DNA of 64,000 bases from Fusobacterium massiliense (lineage in GTDB: Bacteria; Fusobacteriota; Fusobacteriia; Fusobacteriales; Fusobacteriaceae): the NCBI RefSeq assembly GCF_900095705.1, contig NZ_LT608326.1, positions 1 through 64,000 on the forward strand, written 5' to 3'. The notes beneath the pieces were generated by a model. It made no database searches. It was not told where the DNA came from and saw only the letters and a program-made list of their open reading frames with translations. A program made the position numbers and the translations under genes. The stretch's first letter is position 1, and each line of letters begins with the position of its first letter. Below are positions 8,413 through 18,563 of this stretch, piece after piece.

Positions 8413-9381
8413 ATGTTTATAAGAACAAGAAGACTTAGAAGAAATAAATTAACAAGAGAATTAGTTAAAAATATAAGTATAGAACTAAACTCTCTTATTT
8501 ATCCGTTATTTGTATGTGATGGAGAAAATATAAAATCGGAAATCGAATCTATGCCAAAACAATATAGATACTCTCTGGATAGATTAAATGAAGAATTAGA
8601 TGAACTTTTATCTTTAGGTATAAATAATATTTTACTTTTTGGAATACCTAATATAAAAGATGAAGTTGGTAGTCAAGGCTATTCTGAAAATGGAATTGTT
8701 CAAAGAGCTATAAGACAAATAAGAAAAGATTATAAAGATAAATTTTTAATAATTACTGATGTATGTATGTGTGAATACACTAGTCATGGACATTGTGGAA
8801 TTTTACATGAGCACGATGTTGAAAATGATATTACTTTAGAGTATATTTCAAAGATAGCTTTATCTCATGCAAAAGCCGGTGCTGATATTATAGCTCCTTC
8901 TGATATGATGGATGGAAGAATTGAAGCAATTAGAAAAACTTTAGATGAAAATAATTTTAAAGATATTCCAATTATGGCTTACAGTGTAAAATACTCTTCA
9001 GCTTATTATGGACCATTTAGAGATGCAGCAGATTCTGCTCCAAGTTTTGGAGATAGAAAAACTTATCAAATGGATTTTAGAAGCACTAATAATTTCTATA
9101 GAGAAGTTGAAGCTGATACTCAAGAGGGGGCAGATTTTATTATGGTAAAACCTGCACTGGCCTATCTAGATGTCATAAAATCAGTATCTCAAATAACAAC
9201 TTTACCAATAGTTGCATATAATGTTAGTGGAGAATACTCTATGGTAAAAGCTGCAGCTCAAAATGGTTGGATAGATGAAGAAAGAATTGTTATAGAAAAT
9301 ATGTATGCAATAAAAAGAGCGGGTGCTGATATAATAATAACTTATCATGCAAAAGATATAGCAAAATGGTTGTCAAAATAA
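8413..9381 (+). CDS. hemB: Porphobilinogen synthase (delta-aminolevulinate dehydratase)
   Basis: Condenses two 5-aminolevulinates to porphobilinogen. The 322-aa length is normal. The zinc-binding Cys triad is present in DVCMCEYTSHGHCG, so this is a Zn-dependent form. The two Schiff-base lysines fall in MAYSVKYSSAYYGPF and FIMVKPALAYLD. Start follows AATGGGGGAAAA. It lies 18 bases after the cobA/hemD fusion and 16 before hemL. Confidence 0.96.
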   Translation: MFIRTRRLRRNKLTRELVKNISIELNSLIYPLFVCDGENIKSEIESMPKQYRYSLDRLNEELDELLSLGINNILLFGIPNIKDEVGSQGYSENGIVQRAIRQIRKDYKDKFLIITDVCMCEYTSHGHCGILHEHDVENDITLEYISKIALSHAKAGADIIAPSDMMDGRIEAIRKTLDENNFKDIPIMAYSVKYSSAYYGPFRDAADSAPSFGDRKTYQMDFRSTNNFYREVEADTQEGADFIMVKPALAYLDVIKSVSQITTLPIVAYNVSGEYSMVKAAAQNGWIDEERIVIENMYAIKRAGADIIITYHAKDIAKWLSK

Positions 9382-9397
9382 AAGGGAAGGGATAGAT

Positions 9398-10699
9398 GTG
9401 AAATTTACTAATTCTGTTAAATTATATAAAAAAGCTGTGGACTTAATACCTGGTGGAGTTAATAGTCCGGTTAGAGCTTTTAAATCAGTTAATAGAGAAG
9501 CTCCTATTTTTGTGAAAAAAGGAGAAGGTTGTAGAATTTGGGACGAAGATGACAACGAATATATTGACTATATTTGTTCTTGGGGTCCATTAATTTTAGG
9601 ACATAACCATCCTAAAGTTATAGAAGAAGTAAAAAAAATAATAGAAAATGGAAGTTCTTATGGATTACCTACAAAATATGAAGTAGACTTAGCTGAATTA
9701 ATAGTTGATATTGTCCCATCTATAGAAAAAGTTAGACTAACAACTTCAGGAACTGAAGCAACTATGTCAGCTGTAAGACTTGCCAGAGCATACACTCAAA
9801 GAAATAAAATTTTAAAATTTGAAGGTTGTTATCATGGACATTCTGATGCTTTACTTGTAAAATCTGGGTCTGGATTATTAACTGATGGATATCAAGATAG
9901 TAATGGAATTACAGACGGAGTTTTAAAAGATACCCTAACATTGCCTTTTGGAGATATAGAAAAAGTTAAGAAAATTTTAGAAAATAAAGATATTGCCTGT
10001 GTTATCGTAGAACCTATCCCAGCAAATATGGGACTCATTGAAACTCATAAGGAATTTTTACTTGAACTTAGGGAAATAACTAAGAAAACAGAAACTTTAT
10101 TAATTTTTGATGAAGTTATTTCTGGGTTTAGACTTGCTTTAGGTGGTGCTCAAGAATTTTTTGGAATTACTCCAGATTTAACAACTCTTGGAAAAATAAT
10201 TGGTGGTGGCTATCCTGTTGGAGCTTTTGGCGGGAAAAAAGAAATCATGGATTTAGTAGCACCAGTTGGAAGAGTTTATCATGCTGGAACACTATCAGGA
10301 AATCCTATAGCTTCAAAAGCAGGATTTGCAACACTTACATATCTAAAAGAAAATAAAAGCATTTACAAAGACTTAGAAGAAAAAACAAAATATCTAGTGA
10401 AGAATATTGAAATATTAGCAAAAAAATATTCAGTTAATATTTGTGTAAATTCAATAGGTTCACTTTTTACTATATTCTTTAATGATAAAAAAGTTGAAAA
10501 TTTAGAGGATTCTTTAAAATCGAATACAGAAAATTTTTCTATTTATTTTAATACGATGTTAGAGAATGGTGTTGTTGTTCCCCCATCTCAATTTGAAGCT
10601 CATTTCTTATCTATGGCTCATAAACAAAAAGATTTAGATAAAACATTAGAAATTATTGAGAAAGCATTTAAAAATATTGGAGAAAAAAATGGTAAATAA
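9398..10699 (+). CDS. hemL: Glutamate-1-semialdehyde 2,1-aminomutase
   Basis: PLP enzyme converting glutamate-1-semialdehyde to 5-aminolevulinate. It has 433 aa, starting at GTG (VKFTNSVKLYKKA); AAGGGAAGGG lies just upstream and no better ATG is in frame. Motifs: PGGVNSPVRAF, the PLP-phosphate contact TTSGTEATMSA, the aspartate in LLIFDEVISGFR, and the Schiff-base Lys in TTLGKIIGGGYPVGAFGG. The gene order hemA-C-cobA/D-B-L supplies uroporphyrinogen III completely. Its 3' end overlaps the next gene by 11 bases. Confidence 0.96.
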   Translation: MKFTNSVKLYKKAVDLIPGGVNSPVRAFKSVNREAPIFVKKGEGCRIWDEDDNEYIDYICSWGPLILGHNHPKVIEEVKKIIENGSSYGLPTKYEVDLAELIVDIVPSIEKVRLTTSGTEATMSAVRLARAYTQRNKILKFEGCYHGHSDALLVKSGSGLLTDGYQDSNGITDGVLKDTLTLPFGDIEKVKKILENKDIACVIVEPIPANMGLIETHKEFLLELREITKKTETLLIFDEVISGFRLALGGAQEFFGITPDLTTLGKIIGGGYPVGAFGGKKEIMDLVAPVGRVYHAGTLSGNPIASKAGFATLTYLKENKSIYKDLEEKTKYLVKNIEILAKKYSVNICVNSIGSLFTIFFNDKKVENLEDSLKSNTENFSIYFNTMLENGVVVPPSQFEAHFLSMAHKQKDLDKTLEIIEKAFKNIGEKNGK

Positions 10700-11141
10700 A
10701 TTTTTTCCAGTTTCAATTGATTTAAATCATAAAAATGTTCTAGTTATTGGAGCAGGGAACATAGCTTATAGAAAAATTGAAACGTTATTAAAATATAATT
10801 GTAACATAAAAGTTATAACTAAAGATATTTCAGAAAAAAATATTTTAAGTCTTTATGAAAAAAAGAAAATAGAATTAATTAATTCTAAAGCTTTTGAAGA
10901 AAAAGATTTAGAAAATGTTTTTTTAGTTGTCGCTGCAACAGATAATGAAGAAATCAATAAAAATATATCCGATTTATGTATTAAAAAAAATATTTTAGTA
11001 AATAATATAACTTCAAAAAATGATATGAATTTAAGATTTATGTCAATTTGTGAAAAAGATGATATACAAATTGCAGTTTCAGCTAATGGTAATCCTAAAA
11101 AAGCAGTTGAAATGAAAAACAAAATAAAAGAATTAATATAG
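10689..11141 (+). CDS. Precorrin-2 dehydrogenase / sirohydrochlorin ferrochelatase-like (CysG N-domain/Met8 type)
   Basis: About 150 aa with a Rossmann fold: PVSIDLNHKNVLVIGAGNIAYRK at the N terminus and later VVAATDNEEIN and LVNNITSKNDMNL, typical of SirC/CysG N-domain enzymes that oxidise precorrin-2 with NAD+ to sirohydrochlorin. ATG at 10689 is inside the hemL 3' end; the longer in-frame start at 10656 lies deep in hemL and is unlikely. Shorter than CysG-B/Met8 (~200 aa), so ferrochelatase activity is uncertain. Last gene of the hem operon. Confidence 0.85.
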   Translation: MVNKFFPVSIDLNHKNVLVIGAGNIAYRKIETLLKYNCNIKVITKDISEKNILSLYEKKKIELINSKAFEEKDLENVFLVVAATDNEEINKNISDLCIKKNILVNNITSKNDMNLRFMSICEKDDIQIAVSANGNPKKAVEMKNKIKELI

Positions 11142-11171
11142 TTGAAAAATATATATAAATTGTGGTATAAT
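11142..11171 (+). promoter_or_regulatory. rpsT promoter
   Basis: TTGAAA (11142-11147), an 18-base spacer and a perfect TATAAT (11166-11171). It begins right at the hem operon stop codon and leaves a leader of about 110 bases. Confidence 0.7.
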
Positions 11172-11287
11172 ACTTGAGGTCCATTGTAAAATATGTGTCT
11201 CTTTGAAGCTTAATTGAATATTTATTTAATTATGTTATCTCAATTTTAATTTATTATATGTTATAAAAACATTTGGAGGTTATTTAA

Positions 11288-11548
11288 ATGGCAAATTCAA
11301 AATCAGCTAAAAAGAGAGTATTAGTAGCAGAAAGAAATAGAGTTAGAAATCAAGCAGTTAAAACTAGAGTTAAAACTATGGCTAAAAAAGTTTTAGCAAC
11401 TATTGAAGACAAAGATCTAGAAGCTGCTAAATTAGCTTTATCTGTTGCATACAAAGAATTAGATAAAGCAGTTAGTAAAGGAATTTTAAAGAAAAACACA
11501 GCTTCTAGAAAGAAAGCTAGATTAGCTGCTAAAGTAAATTCTTTATAA
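11288..11548 (+). CDS. rpsT: 30S ribosomal protein S20
   Basis: An 86-aa basic, helical protein beginning MANSKSAKKR with NRVRNQAVKTRVKT and the C-terminal KGILKKNTASRKKARL of S20. It binds 16S rRNA in the small subunit. TTGGAGGT gives a strong ribosome site. It has its own promoter and a strong terminator, so it is a single-gene unit with a ~110-base leader that could carry autoregulation. Confidence 0.97.
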   Translation: MANSKSAKKRVLVAERNRVRNQAVKTRVKTMAKKVLATIEDKDLEAAKLALSVAYKELDKAVSKGILKKNTASRKKARLAAKVNSL

Positions 11549-11566
11549 TTTAATTTCTACTCAAAC

Positions 11567-11594
11567 AAAAAAGGAGTTTTTAACTCCTTTTTTA
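11567..11594 (+). terminator. rpsT intrinsic terminator
   Basis: Stem AAAAAGGAGTT / AACTCCTTTTT with a short loop, ending in a T run. Directly followed by a repeat element. Confidence 0.9.
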
Positions 11595-11730
11595 TTTGAT
11601 AGAAAAGTATAAATTAAATGGTTATTCGTCTCTGACGTCCGTATTAGTTCGAAGAGCCTGTGTTTATTGAGCTCGTAGAACTCATACGGCTATCAAAAGA
11701 CTTTTTTATTCAATAGAAAAGTATAAATTT
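11592..11730 (-). repeat. Intergenic palindromic repeat, subtype A (copy 4), tails on both sides
   Basis: The core (about 11628-11702) has GTCTCTGACGTCCGTATTAG and closes at AAAAGACT. A tail-like block ATAGAAAAGTATAAATT occurs on the left (11600-11616) and again on the right (11713-11729) in the same orientation. Lies between convergent rpsT and the autotransporter gene. Confidence 0.85.
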
Positions 11731-11735
11731 AAATT

Positions 11736-14700
11736 TTAGAAAATATACCCTATATTAAATCCTATGCTTCTATTCTTATTACTTCTTCTATATTTTAATG
11801 ATGTTGAAATTCCATTCAAGTTCTTATAATCTATTTTTATAACTTCTGAAAGCATATTTTTTCTATTATAATTTTTTAGTTCAAATTCATTTGTTCCACC
11901 AACAAAAGTCGCTTTTGAATTTTCTAAATCCTTAGCTATAGAATAGTCTATCCCACCTGAAACTGTAAATTGATGTCTATCTTTTATAAATTTCTTACTA
12001 ACATCTATTCCAGTATTTGTTTCAAAATATGGTTGAATTTTCTTCTTAATTTTTATATCTTCATTCTTTGCTACTGTTTCTTTTTGCTCTACTCTTGTTG
12101 CTAATAACGAAATTTGAGGTTTTATACTCCAATTATTCATTAATTTTAAATCATATTCTAATTTTGAATAGAATGATTCTAAGTTTAATGCTTTATAATC
12201 CTTTGGTTTTACGCTTCCATAAGATAATGAATTTTGCCAAACTAAATTATTAGCCTTAAATAGTATATCTCCACCAATAAAAGTTGATTGTATTTTAACA
12301 TCTTCAAAACTTCTTAACTTTCCGTTAGCTCCCCCTAAATTAACTCCTATATTTATATTTTCTGTTAATCCATAATTTAATTTTGCTATCATTCCATTTG
12401 AGCTATAGCTATTATCTGAGTTATAGTTTCTTTTAATATTATAATTTTCTGCTTCAACTTTTATTTTATTTTTTTCTAAAAATTCTACATTATTAGCTCT
12501 ATGATAAGCTAAAGCACTATCAACTCCTAATTCTTTAAAATAAATTATTGGGTTATTATTTGTCACATTATATAAATAATTTACAAATAATTCTTTTGAT
12601 TTTTTATACTCTTTTAAATAGTCAAAAGAGTTTCCTTTTAAATCATTAATATATGCATTTAGAGCTCCATTTGAATATTTTTCTAAATTTCCTAATCTTG
12701 GATCCACAAAGAAATTATCTTCTTTATTATTTCCTTTGTTATCTGTATTAGTTACTTCTGTTTTTTGGAGTTGAGTATTTGTTTCCTTCTTGTCGACTTC
12801 TGTTTTTTGAGGTTGAGTATTTGTTTCCTTCTTGTCGATTTCTGTTTTTTGAGGTTGAGTATTTGTTTCCTTCTTGTCGACTTCTGTTTTTTGAGGTTGA
12901 GTATTTGTTTCTTTCTTGTCGACTTCTATTTTTTCAGGATTAGAGTCTACTAAATTTTCATTTTTTTCTCCTCTAAACTCAAAACCAAGTATATCTTTTT
13001 CTTTCCCAATTTGGACTTCATCTCCTATAGGATTTAATTCAACTTTCTTTTTACCCTTAACTTCTACAAAAAGATCTTTATCTGCTAAATCTGCAAAAGG
13101 TTGATTTTTTTTATCTATAAAAGTATAAGTTAATTTACTGTCATCTGAAATTTTAATCTTTTTAACCCCTGTAATCTTAGAATTTATTCCTATCTCTGTA
13201 TTTTTATTTACATCAATTTCATTGACATTTTCTAAAGTAGAATTAAAAATTATTCCATTGGTGCTTTCTCTATTTTCATAAGAATTTTCTTCACTTGCTG
13301 TTCTCAAACTTAATAAATTTGCAACACTTGATTTTTTATTATTTTTAAGTTCTCCAAATACTAATTTATTTTCTCCAGCTCCTAAATCAACATTTCCGTT
13401 TAATATTATATTATCTGAAATAACTATTGTGTCATTTCCTTCAGCTAAGTTAATTTTTCCATTAATTATATTACCTGATCCTAATTTTACAATATCATCT
13501 TCTGCACTTCCTTTTATAGCATAAGTATCCCCAAAGCCATTTGTATTTACTATACTATTTTCTACTTTAACTACACCTGCCTTATCAAAAGCTATTGCAG
13601 TTTTAAATGCATTAATAGTAGTATTTTTTATTGATTTATCTTCTTCATTATTAATTTTTATAAGTCCATTATTACCTACACCATTAATAATTTTATTTTC
13701 AATATTTCCACTCTCTTCGTAAGATCCATCTAAAGACAATATATTTTCAATAGTTTTTCCATCATATTTAGTCTTTTTGTTTTCTCCTATTACTTTTCTA
13801 GCTTCTCCTTTTCTATCCAAAATAACAAATATTCCATCGTTAGTATAGTGTTTTTTATCTTCGTATATAGTTTCAAAATAATCAAAGGTTCCAATTCCTC
13901 CTTTATATCCACCTATAATTATTCTTCCTGCTAAGATACCGTAGTTTTTAACTCCACCCTTAAATCCTGATACAAAATTTGGATTTGCTATACTCTGACT
14001 ATCATCTACTAATCCTTTTGACAATAAAGCAAACTCACTACCTGATATTATTCCAGTATTTTTTATTTCTGTTTCAACATTACCTTCAACTGATAATCCT
14101 GCTCCTGTATTTTGATAATTAAATCTTGAATATTTACCTTGAGAATGTCCATGATAAAGTTCTGCATAACCTGATAAAGTTCCTTCATTTAAGAAAGATC
14201 CTATTTTATTCGAACTTGCATCATTATCTTTTTGGTTATCATTTCTAGTCCCTTTTATAGAGATTCCATTTCCTGTTGCTATAATATCCCCTTCTGTGTG
14301 AATATTTGCTTTAATATGATCTACTTTTTTACTTTCTGCTAATTTCTTTTCTAATTCTTTTTCAAGTTTAGCTTTTTCTTCTTTTAAAGCAATTATTTCT
14401 GGAGTATTAGGACTTTCTAATTTCTTTTCTAAAACTTCCAAATTAGCTTGTTCTTTTTTTAGCTCTTCTCTCTTAGTAGCAACTTGGTATTTCATATAAT
14501 TTATATTTTCATATTTTTTTATATAATCTTCAGCCTTTTTTATTTTTTCTTTAATAACGTCTATTTTTTTTGAAAATACTTCTAATGCTTTTGGAGATTC
14601 TTCTGGGCTATCTTTATAAGGTTCATATTCTGCTTCATAATCTTCTTTAAGTTTTTCTGCATTTTTTTTAAGTACTGCTATATCATTTTCAATTTTTTTT

Positions 14701-16559
14701 CTATAATCACCTGAAGAAAACCATCTTAAGTCATCTTCTTTTCTTTCAATTTCTTTTTTTATTTCTTTTTCCTTAGTCTCAAATTCTTTCTTAAGAGCAT
14801 TCAAATACTCTCTTCCACCTTCTTTACGTGTATCCAATGGTATAGCATTAAACTTGGCGTCTGAGATTTCTTTATCCTTTTTGGTAATATCTTCTTTTAA
14901 TTTTGCAATTTTAATAGCTTTCTCATTTTCTTTTTCATTTTCATATTTTTTCCACTCAGAATTTTCATTTTTTAAAAATTCTAATTCATCTTTTTGACTT
15001 CTCAAACTTTTAGCAAAGTTTGATTCTTTACTAATTGCATCTTTATCCTCTATGTCAATATGAAATCTTTTCTCTTTTAAATCATTATCTTGTGTACTAT
15101 CATATGATTTTCCACCATAAACCACAGCTTTCCCTAAAATGTAACCTTTATTATTAATACTTTCTATTCTAGTTGTTCTCTTAGAATTACCTGAATTATA
15201 AACTGCTATTCCATTACCAGATGAAACTACATCAGCCTTTAATTCTCCGTATCCAGTTCCAGCCTTAGCATAAAGATCTCCAACCATTTTTCCTGTATTT
15301 TCTACTTCTCCTATACTTGACTCTGTTTCTTTTACTTGATTATTATTTGCATAAGTGTATACAGAAATTCCATTTGCAGAACCTTTTATATCAGCATTAG
15401 AATATTCATGAATACCTCTTGAAGTATTTTTCCCTACAACAGCACTTAATTTTCCACTTATTTCTCCATCATTTTTTATATTTCCTAAAGTAGATTTTGT
15501 TGTTGCTTTTACAAATTGATTAGAGTAAGCCGTAGTTGATACTCCATTTCCTGTTGCTAATGCTCTAATATTATTTAATGTTGCAAAATTCCCTGTAGTT
15601 GCATCAACATTTCCAGATATATGCCCATTATTTTCTATATTTCCTATAGAAGCAATATTTTCTTTATCATCAGACCAAGTATATTTATCTATTGTTGTTA
15701 AATATACCATATTAGATATTCCATTTCCTGTTGCTGTTGAATTTATTGTTCTCCATTGTGGAGACATTGCTTTATTTTCTCCAAAAGCTATAGAATCAGG
15801 CTTTACATAGCCCTCTTTTGTTTTTAACACAGCTTTTCCTTTTATTTGGCCATTATTTCTTACATTTTCAATAGCAAACTTATTATTTTTACCATATATA
15901 TCTGCTTCATCTACTTTTTTATCAATAGGACTTTTTTCAGTATTTCCAGAACTTAAAAGTTTAGCAGTCGATACAGATCTAAAGCTTGCTCTTCCTCTTG
16001 AACTTGCTCCTCCTATTGCATCTACTTTTCCACTATCTCCAGATGCTCCTGTTGCTGTTTCTCCAAAATCTACAAGTGATAAGCCTGATACTCCATTTCC
16101 ACTTGAATATACTTCTTCTATTCCACCAAATGTAGGTGTATTTCCAGCTATAAGATTAACAGTTCCTGAAATATGCCCTTCATTCTCTAATTTTTCTATT
16201 TTTTTTGACACTCCATTTTTATTACTGTATGGAGAATATCCTACTCCAGATACTCCATTCCCTTGAGATGTTGATATAACTTCCCCTATTCTTGTTTTAT
16301 CATTTTTTGTATCATCTTCAGCTTCAAAAATAACTTTTCCTTGAATTTTTCCTTTATTAAGTATTTTTCCGTTTCTTTGAAAGACAACTGCATTTCCGGA
16401 TTTTGCAAATATTCCTATAATTCCACTATTTATTGAATCTTTTTTTAATTTTTCTATTTTTTCCTTTTTTTCTGTTTTAGAAATAACAAAATCTTCTGAA
16501 TAAATAGTGCTTGAAATAAACAAAGCTAAAATTGTTAAGATTTTTTTATTATTAGACAT
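11736..16559 (-). CDS. Type V autotransporter, large surface/adhesin-like protein
   Basis: Start set at 16559 (MSNNKKILTILALF...): GAAAGGAG lies upstream, a signal peptide follows, and the consensus promoter at 16597-16625 overlaps the longer in-frame extension, which therefore cannot be translated. The ~1607-aa protein has: signal peptide (1-22); a passenger with repeated N-x-G-x-I-x-G and GNGVS motifs of beta-helix type; a long charged Lys/Glu coiled-coil-like block (about 496-743); more beta-helix repeats; a 14-residue tandem repeat with KKETNTQPQKTE; then an outer-membrane beta-barrel (about the last 270 residues) ending in aromatic GYIF. Secreted through the outer membrane; ligand unknown. 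Single gene with its own promoter. Confidence 0.9.
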   Translation of the reverse strand: MSNNKKILTILALFISSTIYSEDFVISKTEKKEKIEKLKKDSINSGIIGIFAKSGNAVVFQRNGKILNKGKIQGKVIFEAEDDTKNDKTRIGEVISTSQGNGVSGVGYSPYSNKNGVSKKIEKLENEGHISGTVNLIAGNTPTFGGIEEVYSSGNGVSGLSLVDFGETATGASGDSGKVDAIGGASSRGRASFRSVSTAKLLSSGNTEKSPIDKKVDEADIYGKNNKFAIENVRNNGQIKGKAVLKTKEGYVKPDSIAFGENKAMSPQWRTINSTATGNGISNMVYLTTIDKYTWSDDKENIASIGNIENNGHISGNVDATTGNFATLNNIRALATGNGVSTTAYSNQFVKATTKSTLGNIKNDGEISGKLSAVVGKNTSRGIHEYSNADIKGSANGISVYTYANNNQVKETESSIGEVENTGKMVGDLYAKAGTGYGELKADVVSSGNGIAVYNSGNSKRTTRIESINNKGYILGKAVVYGGKSYDSTQDNDLKEKRFHIDIEDKDAISKESNFAKSLRSQKDELEFLKNENSEWKKYENEKENEKAIKIAKLKEDITKKDKEISDAKFNAIPLDTRKEGGREYLNALKKEFETKEKEIKKEIERKEDDLRWFSSGDYRKKIENDIAVLKKNAEKLKEDYEAEYEPYKDSPEESPKALEVFSKKIDVIKEKIKKAEDYIKKYENINYMKYQVATKREELKKEQANLEVLEKKLESPNTPEIIALKEEKAKLEKELEKKLAESKKVDHIKANIHTEGDIIATGNGISIKGTRNDNQKDNDASSNKIGSFLNEGTLSGYAELYHGHSQGKYSRFNYQNTGAGLSVEGNVETEIKNTGIISGSEFALLSKGLVDDSQSIANPNFVSGFKGGVKNYGILAGRIIIGGYKGGIGTFDYFETIYEDKKHYTNDGIFVILDRKGEARKVIGENKKTKYDGKTIENILSLDGSYEESGNIENKIINGVGNNGLIKINNEEDKSIKNTTINAFKTAIAFDKAGVVKVENSIVNTNGFGDTYAIKGSAEDDIVKLGSGNIINGKINLAEGNDTIVISDNIILNGNVDLGAGENKLVFGELKNNKKSSVANLLSLRTASEENSYENRESTNGIIFNSTLENVNEIDVNKNTEIGINSKITGVKKIKISDDSKLTYTFIDKKNQPFADLADKDLFVEVKGKKKVELNPIGDEVQIGKEKDILGFEFRGEKNENLVDSNPEKIEVDKKETNTQPQKTEVDKKETNTQPQKTEIDKKETNTQPQKTEVDKKETNTQLQKTEVTNTDNKGNNKEDNFFVDPRLGNLEKYSNGALNAYINDLKGNSFDYLKEYKKSKELFVNYLYNVTNNNPIIYFKELGVDSALAYHRANNVEFLEKNKIKVEAENYNIKRNYNSDNSYSSNGMIAKLNYGLTENINIGVNLGGANGKLRSFEDVKIQSTFIGGDILFKANNLVWQNSLSYGSVKPKDYKALNLESFYSKLEYDLKLMNNWSIKPQISLLATRVEQKETVAKNEDIKIKKKIQPYFETNTGIDVSKKFIKDRHQFTVSGGIDYSIAKDLENSKATFVGGTNEFELKNYNRKNMLSEVIKIDYKNLNGISTSLKYRRSNKNRSIGFNIGYIF
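12755..12940. repeat. 42-bp in-frame tandem repeat in the autotransporter gene
   Basis: Units start at 12755, 12797, 12839, 12881 and a diverged one at 12923, each 42 bp (14 codons; protein KKETNTQPQKTEVD with V/I and P/L changes). Near-identity of units suggests recent slippage. They encode a Lys/Glu/Thr/Gln-rich linker just before the barrel domain. Confidence 0.95.
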
Positions 16560-16596
16560 CACTATACAAATACTCCTTTCTCTTGTTCTTATAAAC

Positions 16597-16625
16597 ATTA
16601 TACTTATAAATATTTTCTTTGTCAA
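16597..16625 (-). promoter_or_regulatory. Consensus promoter of the autotransporter gene
   Basis: TTGACA (16620-16625), exactly 17 bases, then TATAAT (16597-16602) on the minus strand. Transcription would begin near 16590, about 30 bases before the chosen ATG. Confidence 0.88.
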
Positions 16626-16777
16626 AATATATGATTAATTATATATTTATTAAAATAATATTTGGTAACCTTAATATAATTTAAATTCTATATTTTTAGT
16701 AATTCAAAAAATTTATTAGATTTTTACTAAATCATTGACAATTTCAGACACTATTTTTGGCTAGTTAAATTTATAAA

Positions 16778-16884
16778 TAAAATCTCTGACGTCCGTATTA
16801 GTTCGAAAAGCTTGTGTTTATAACTCATACGGTTATCACAAGAGACTAATTTTCGCTTTTAAATTTATGTTTTCCTTATAAATT
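16778..16884 (-). repeat. Intergenic palindromic repeat, subtype A, shortened (copy 5)
   Basis: The core ATCTCTGACGTCCGTATTAG closes at AAGAGACT with part of the inner stem-loop deleted (TGTTTATAACTCATACGG). A decayed tail TTTTCCTTATAAATT follows. It abuts copy 6. Confidence 0.8.
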
Positions 16885-16885
16885 A

Positions 16886-16994
16886 AATAAAGTCTCCTGA
16901 CAGCCGTATGACTCTTCCGAGCTCACCAAAATGCTCTCCAGAGTAATACGGACGTCGGAGACTAATTTTCATTTTATACTTTCCTATAGAATAA
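16886..16994 (+). repeat. Intergenic palindromic repeat, subtype B (copy 6)
   Basis: AAGTCTCCTGACAGCCGTAT, inner ACTCT/AGAGT stem, CGTCGGAGACT, then the tail ATACTTTCCTATAGAATAAA. Back to back with copy 5 of the other subtype. Confidence 0.9.
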
Positions 16995-17031
16995 AAAAAA
17001 AGGATTACTAATAGTAATCCTTTTTTTTATT
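16994..17031 (-). terminator. Terminator of the rpsB-tsf-pyrH-frr operon
   Basis: AAGGATTACT pairs with AGTAATCCTT, flanked by A8 and T8 runs so that it works in both directions. On the minus strand it follows frr directly. Confidence 0.9.
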
Positions 17032-17041
17032 AATTTAAAAC

Positions 17042-17614
17042 TTAAATTGTAGTAATTTCTTTTTCTTTTTTAGCAAATAAATCATCAATTTCTTTAACAT
17101 ATTTATCAGTTAAAGCTTGTACACGAGTTTCTTCTTTCTTTAATTCATCTTCAGATATAGGATTTTCCTTATCTTTTTCTAATTTTTTAAGATGATTATT
17201 TATATCTTTTCTTATATTTCTTACAGCAACTTTTCCTTGTTCAGCTTCATTCTTAGCTAATTTAACATATTCTTTTCTTCTATCTGCTGTAAGTTCTGGT
17301 AATACAAGTCTTATTACTCTACCATCATTATTAGGAGTCATTCCTAAATTTGCAGCAAGTAATACCTTTTCAATTTTAGAAATTAAAGATTTATCCCAAG
17401 GATCTATTACTAAAAGTCTCGCTTCTGGAGCAGATACAGACCCTATTTGATTTAATGGAACTTCACTTCCATAATTTTCTACTTTTATACCATCAAGCAT
17501 AGCAACATTTGCTCTTCCAGCTCTTATTGCAGTAAATTTTTCTTTTATTGCTTCAATAGTTTTTAACATTTTTTCTTCACATTCTTTAACAAGTATCTCA
17601 CTTGCCATACTCAT
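17042..17614 (-). CDS. frr: Ribosome recycling factor
   Basis: A 190-aa protein that splits post-termination ribosomes with EF-G. Hallmarks: IRAGRANVAMLDGIKVENYGSEVPLNQI, WDKSLISKIEKVL, LTADRRKEYVKLAKNEAE and VRNIRKDINNHLKK. GGGAGGT precedes the ATG at 17614. Last gene of rpsB-tsf-pyrH-frr, the widespread order, 44 bases after pyrH. Confidence 0.97.
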   Translation of the reverse strand: MSMASEILVKECEEKMLKTIEAIKEKFTAIRAGRANVAMLDGIKVENYGSEVPLNQIGSVSAPEARLLVIDPWDKSLISKIEKVLLAANLGMTPNNDGRVIRLVLPELTADRRKEYVKLAKNEAEQGKVAVRNIRKDINNHLKKLEKDKENPISEDELKKEETRVQALTDKYVKEIDDLFAKKEKEITTI

Positions 17615-17658
17615 AATTACCTCCCGGATTATCTCTATCTAGTATTTTATTATATCAT

Positions 17659-18520
<862 letters not shown>

Positions 18521-18528
18521 GAAAAAAT

Positions 18529-18552
18529 AGAGGATGCAAGTTGCATCCTCTC
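18529..18552 (-). terminator. Hairpin terminator between tsf and pyrH
   Basis: GAGGATGCAA / TTGCATCCTC is a 10-bp perfect stem with almost no loop, followed on the minus strand by TATTTTTTC. It probably attenuates read-through from rpsB-tsf into pyrH-frr. Confidence 0.85.
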
Positions 18553-18563
18553 ATTAATTAAGA

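Noticed and set aside
12755-12940. Regularly spaced repeats that could suggest a CRISPR array
   Set aside because: Units are 42 bp, contiguous with no unique spacers, and in frame within the autotransporter coding sequence.
12765-12953. Repetitive 62-aa ORF on the opposite strand of the autotransporter
   Set aside because: It is the antisense reading of the 42-bp repeat and has no ribosome site.
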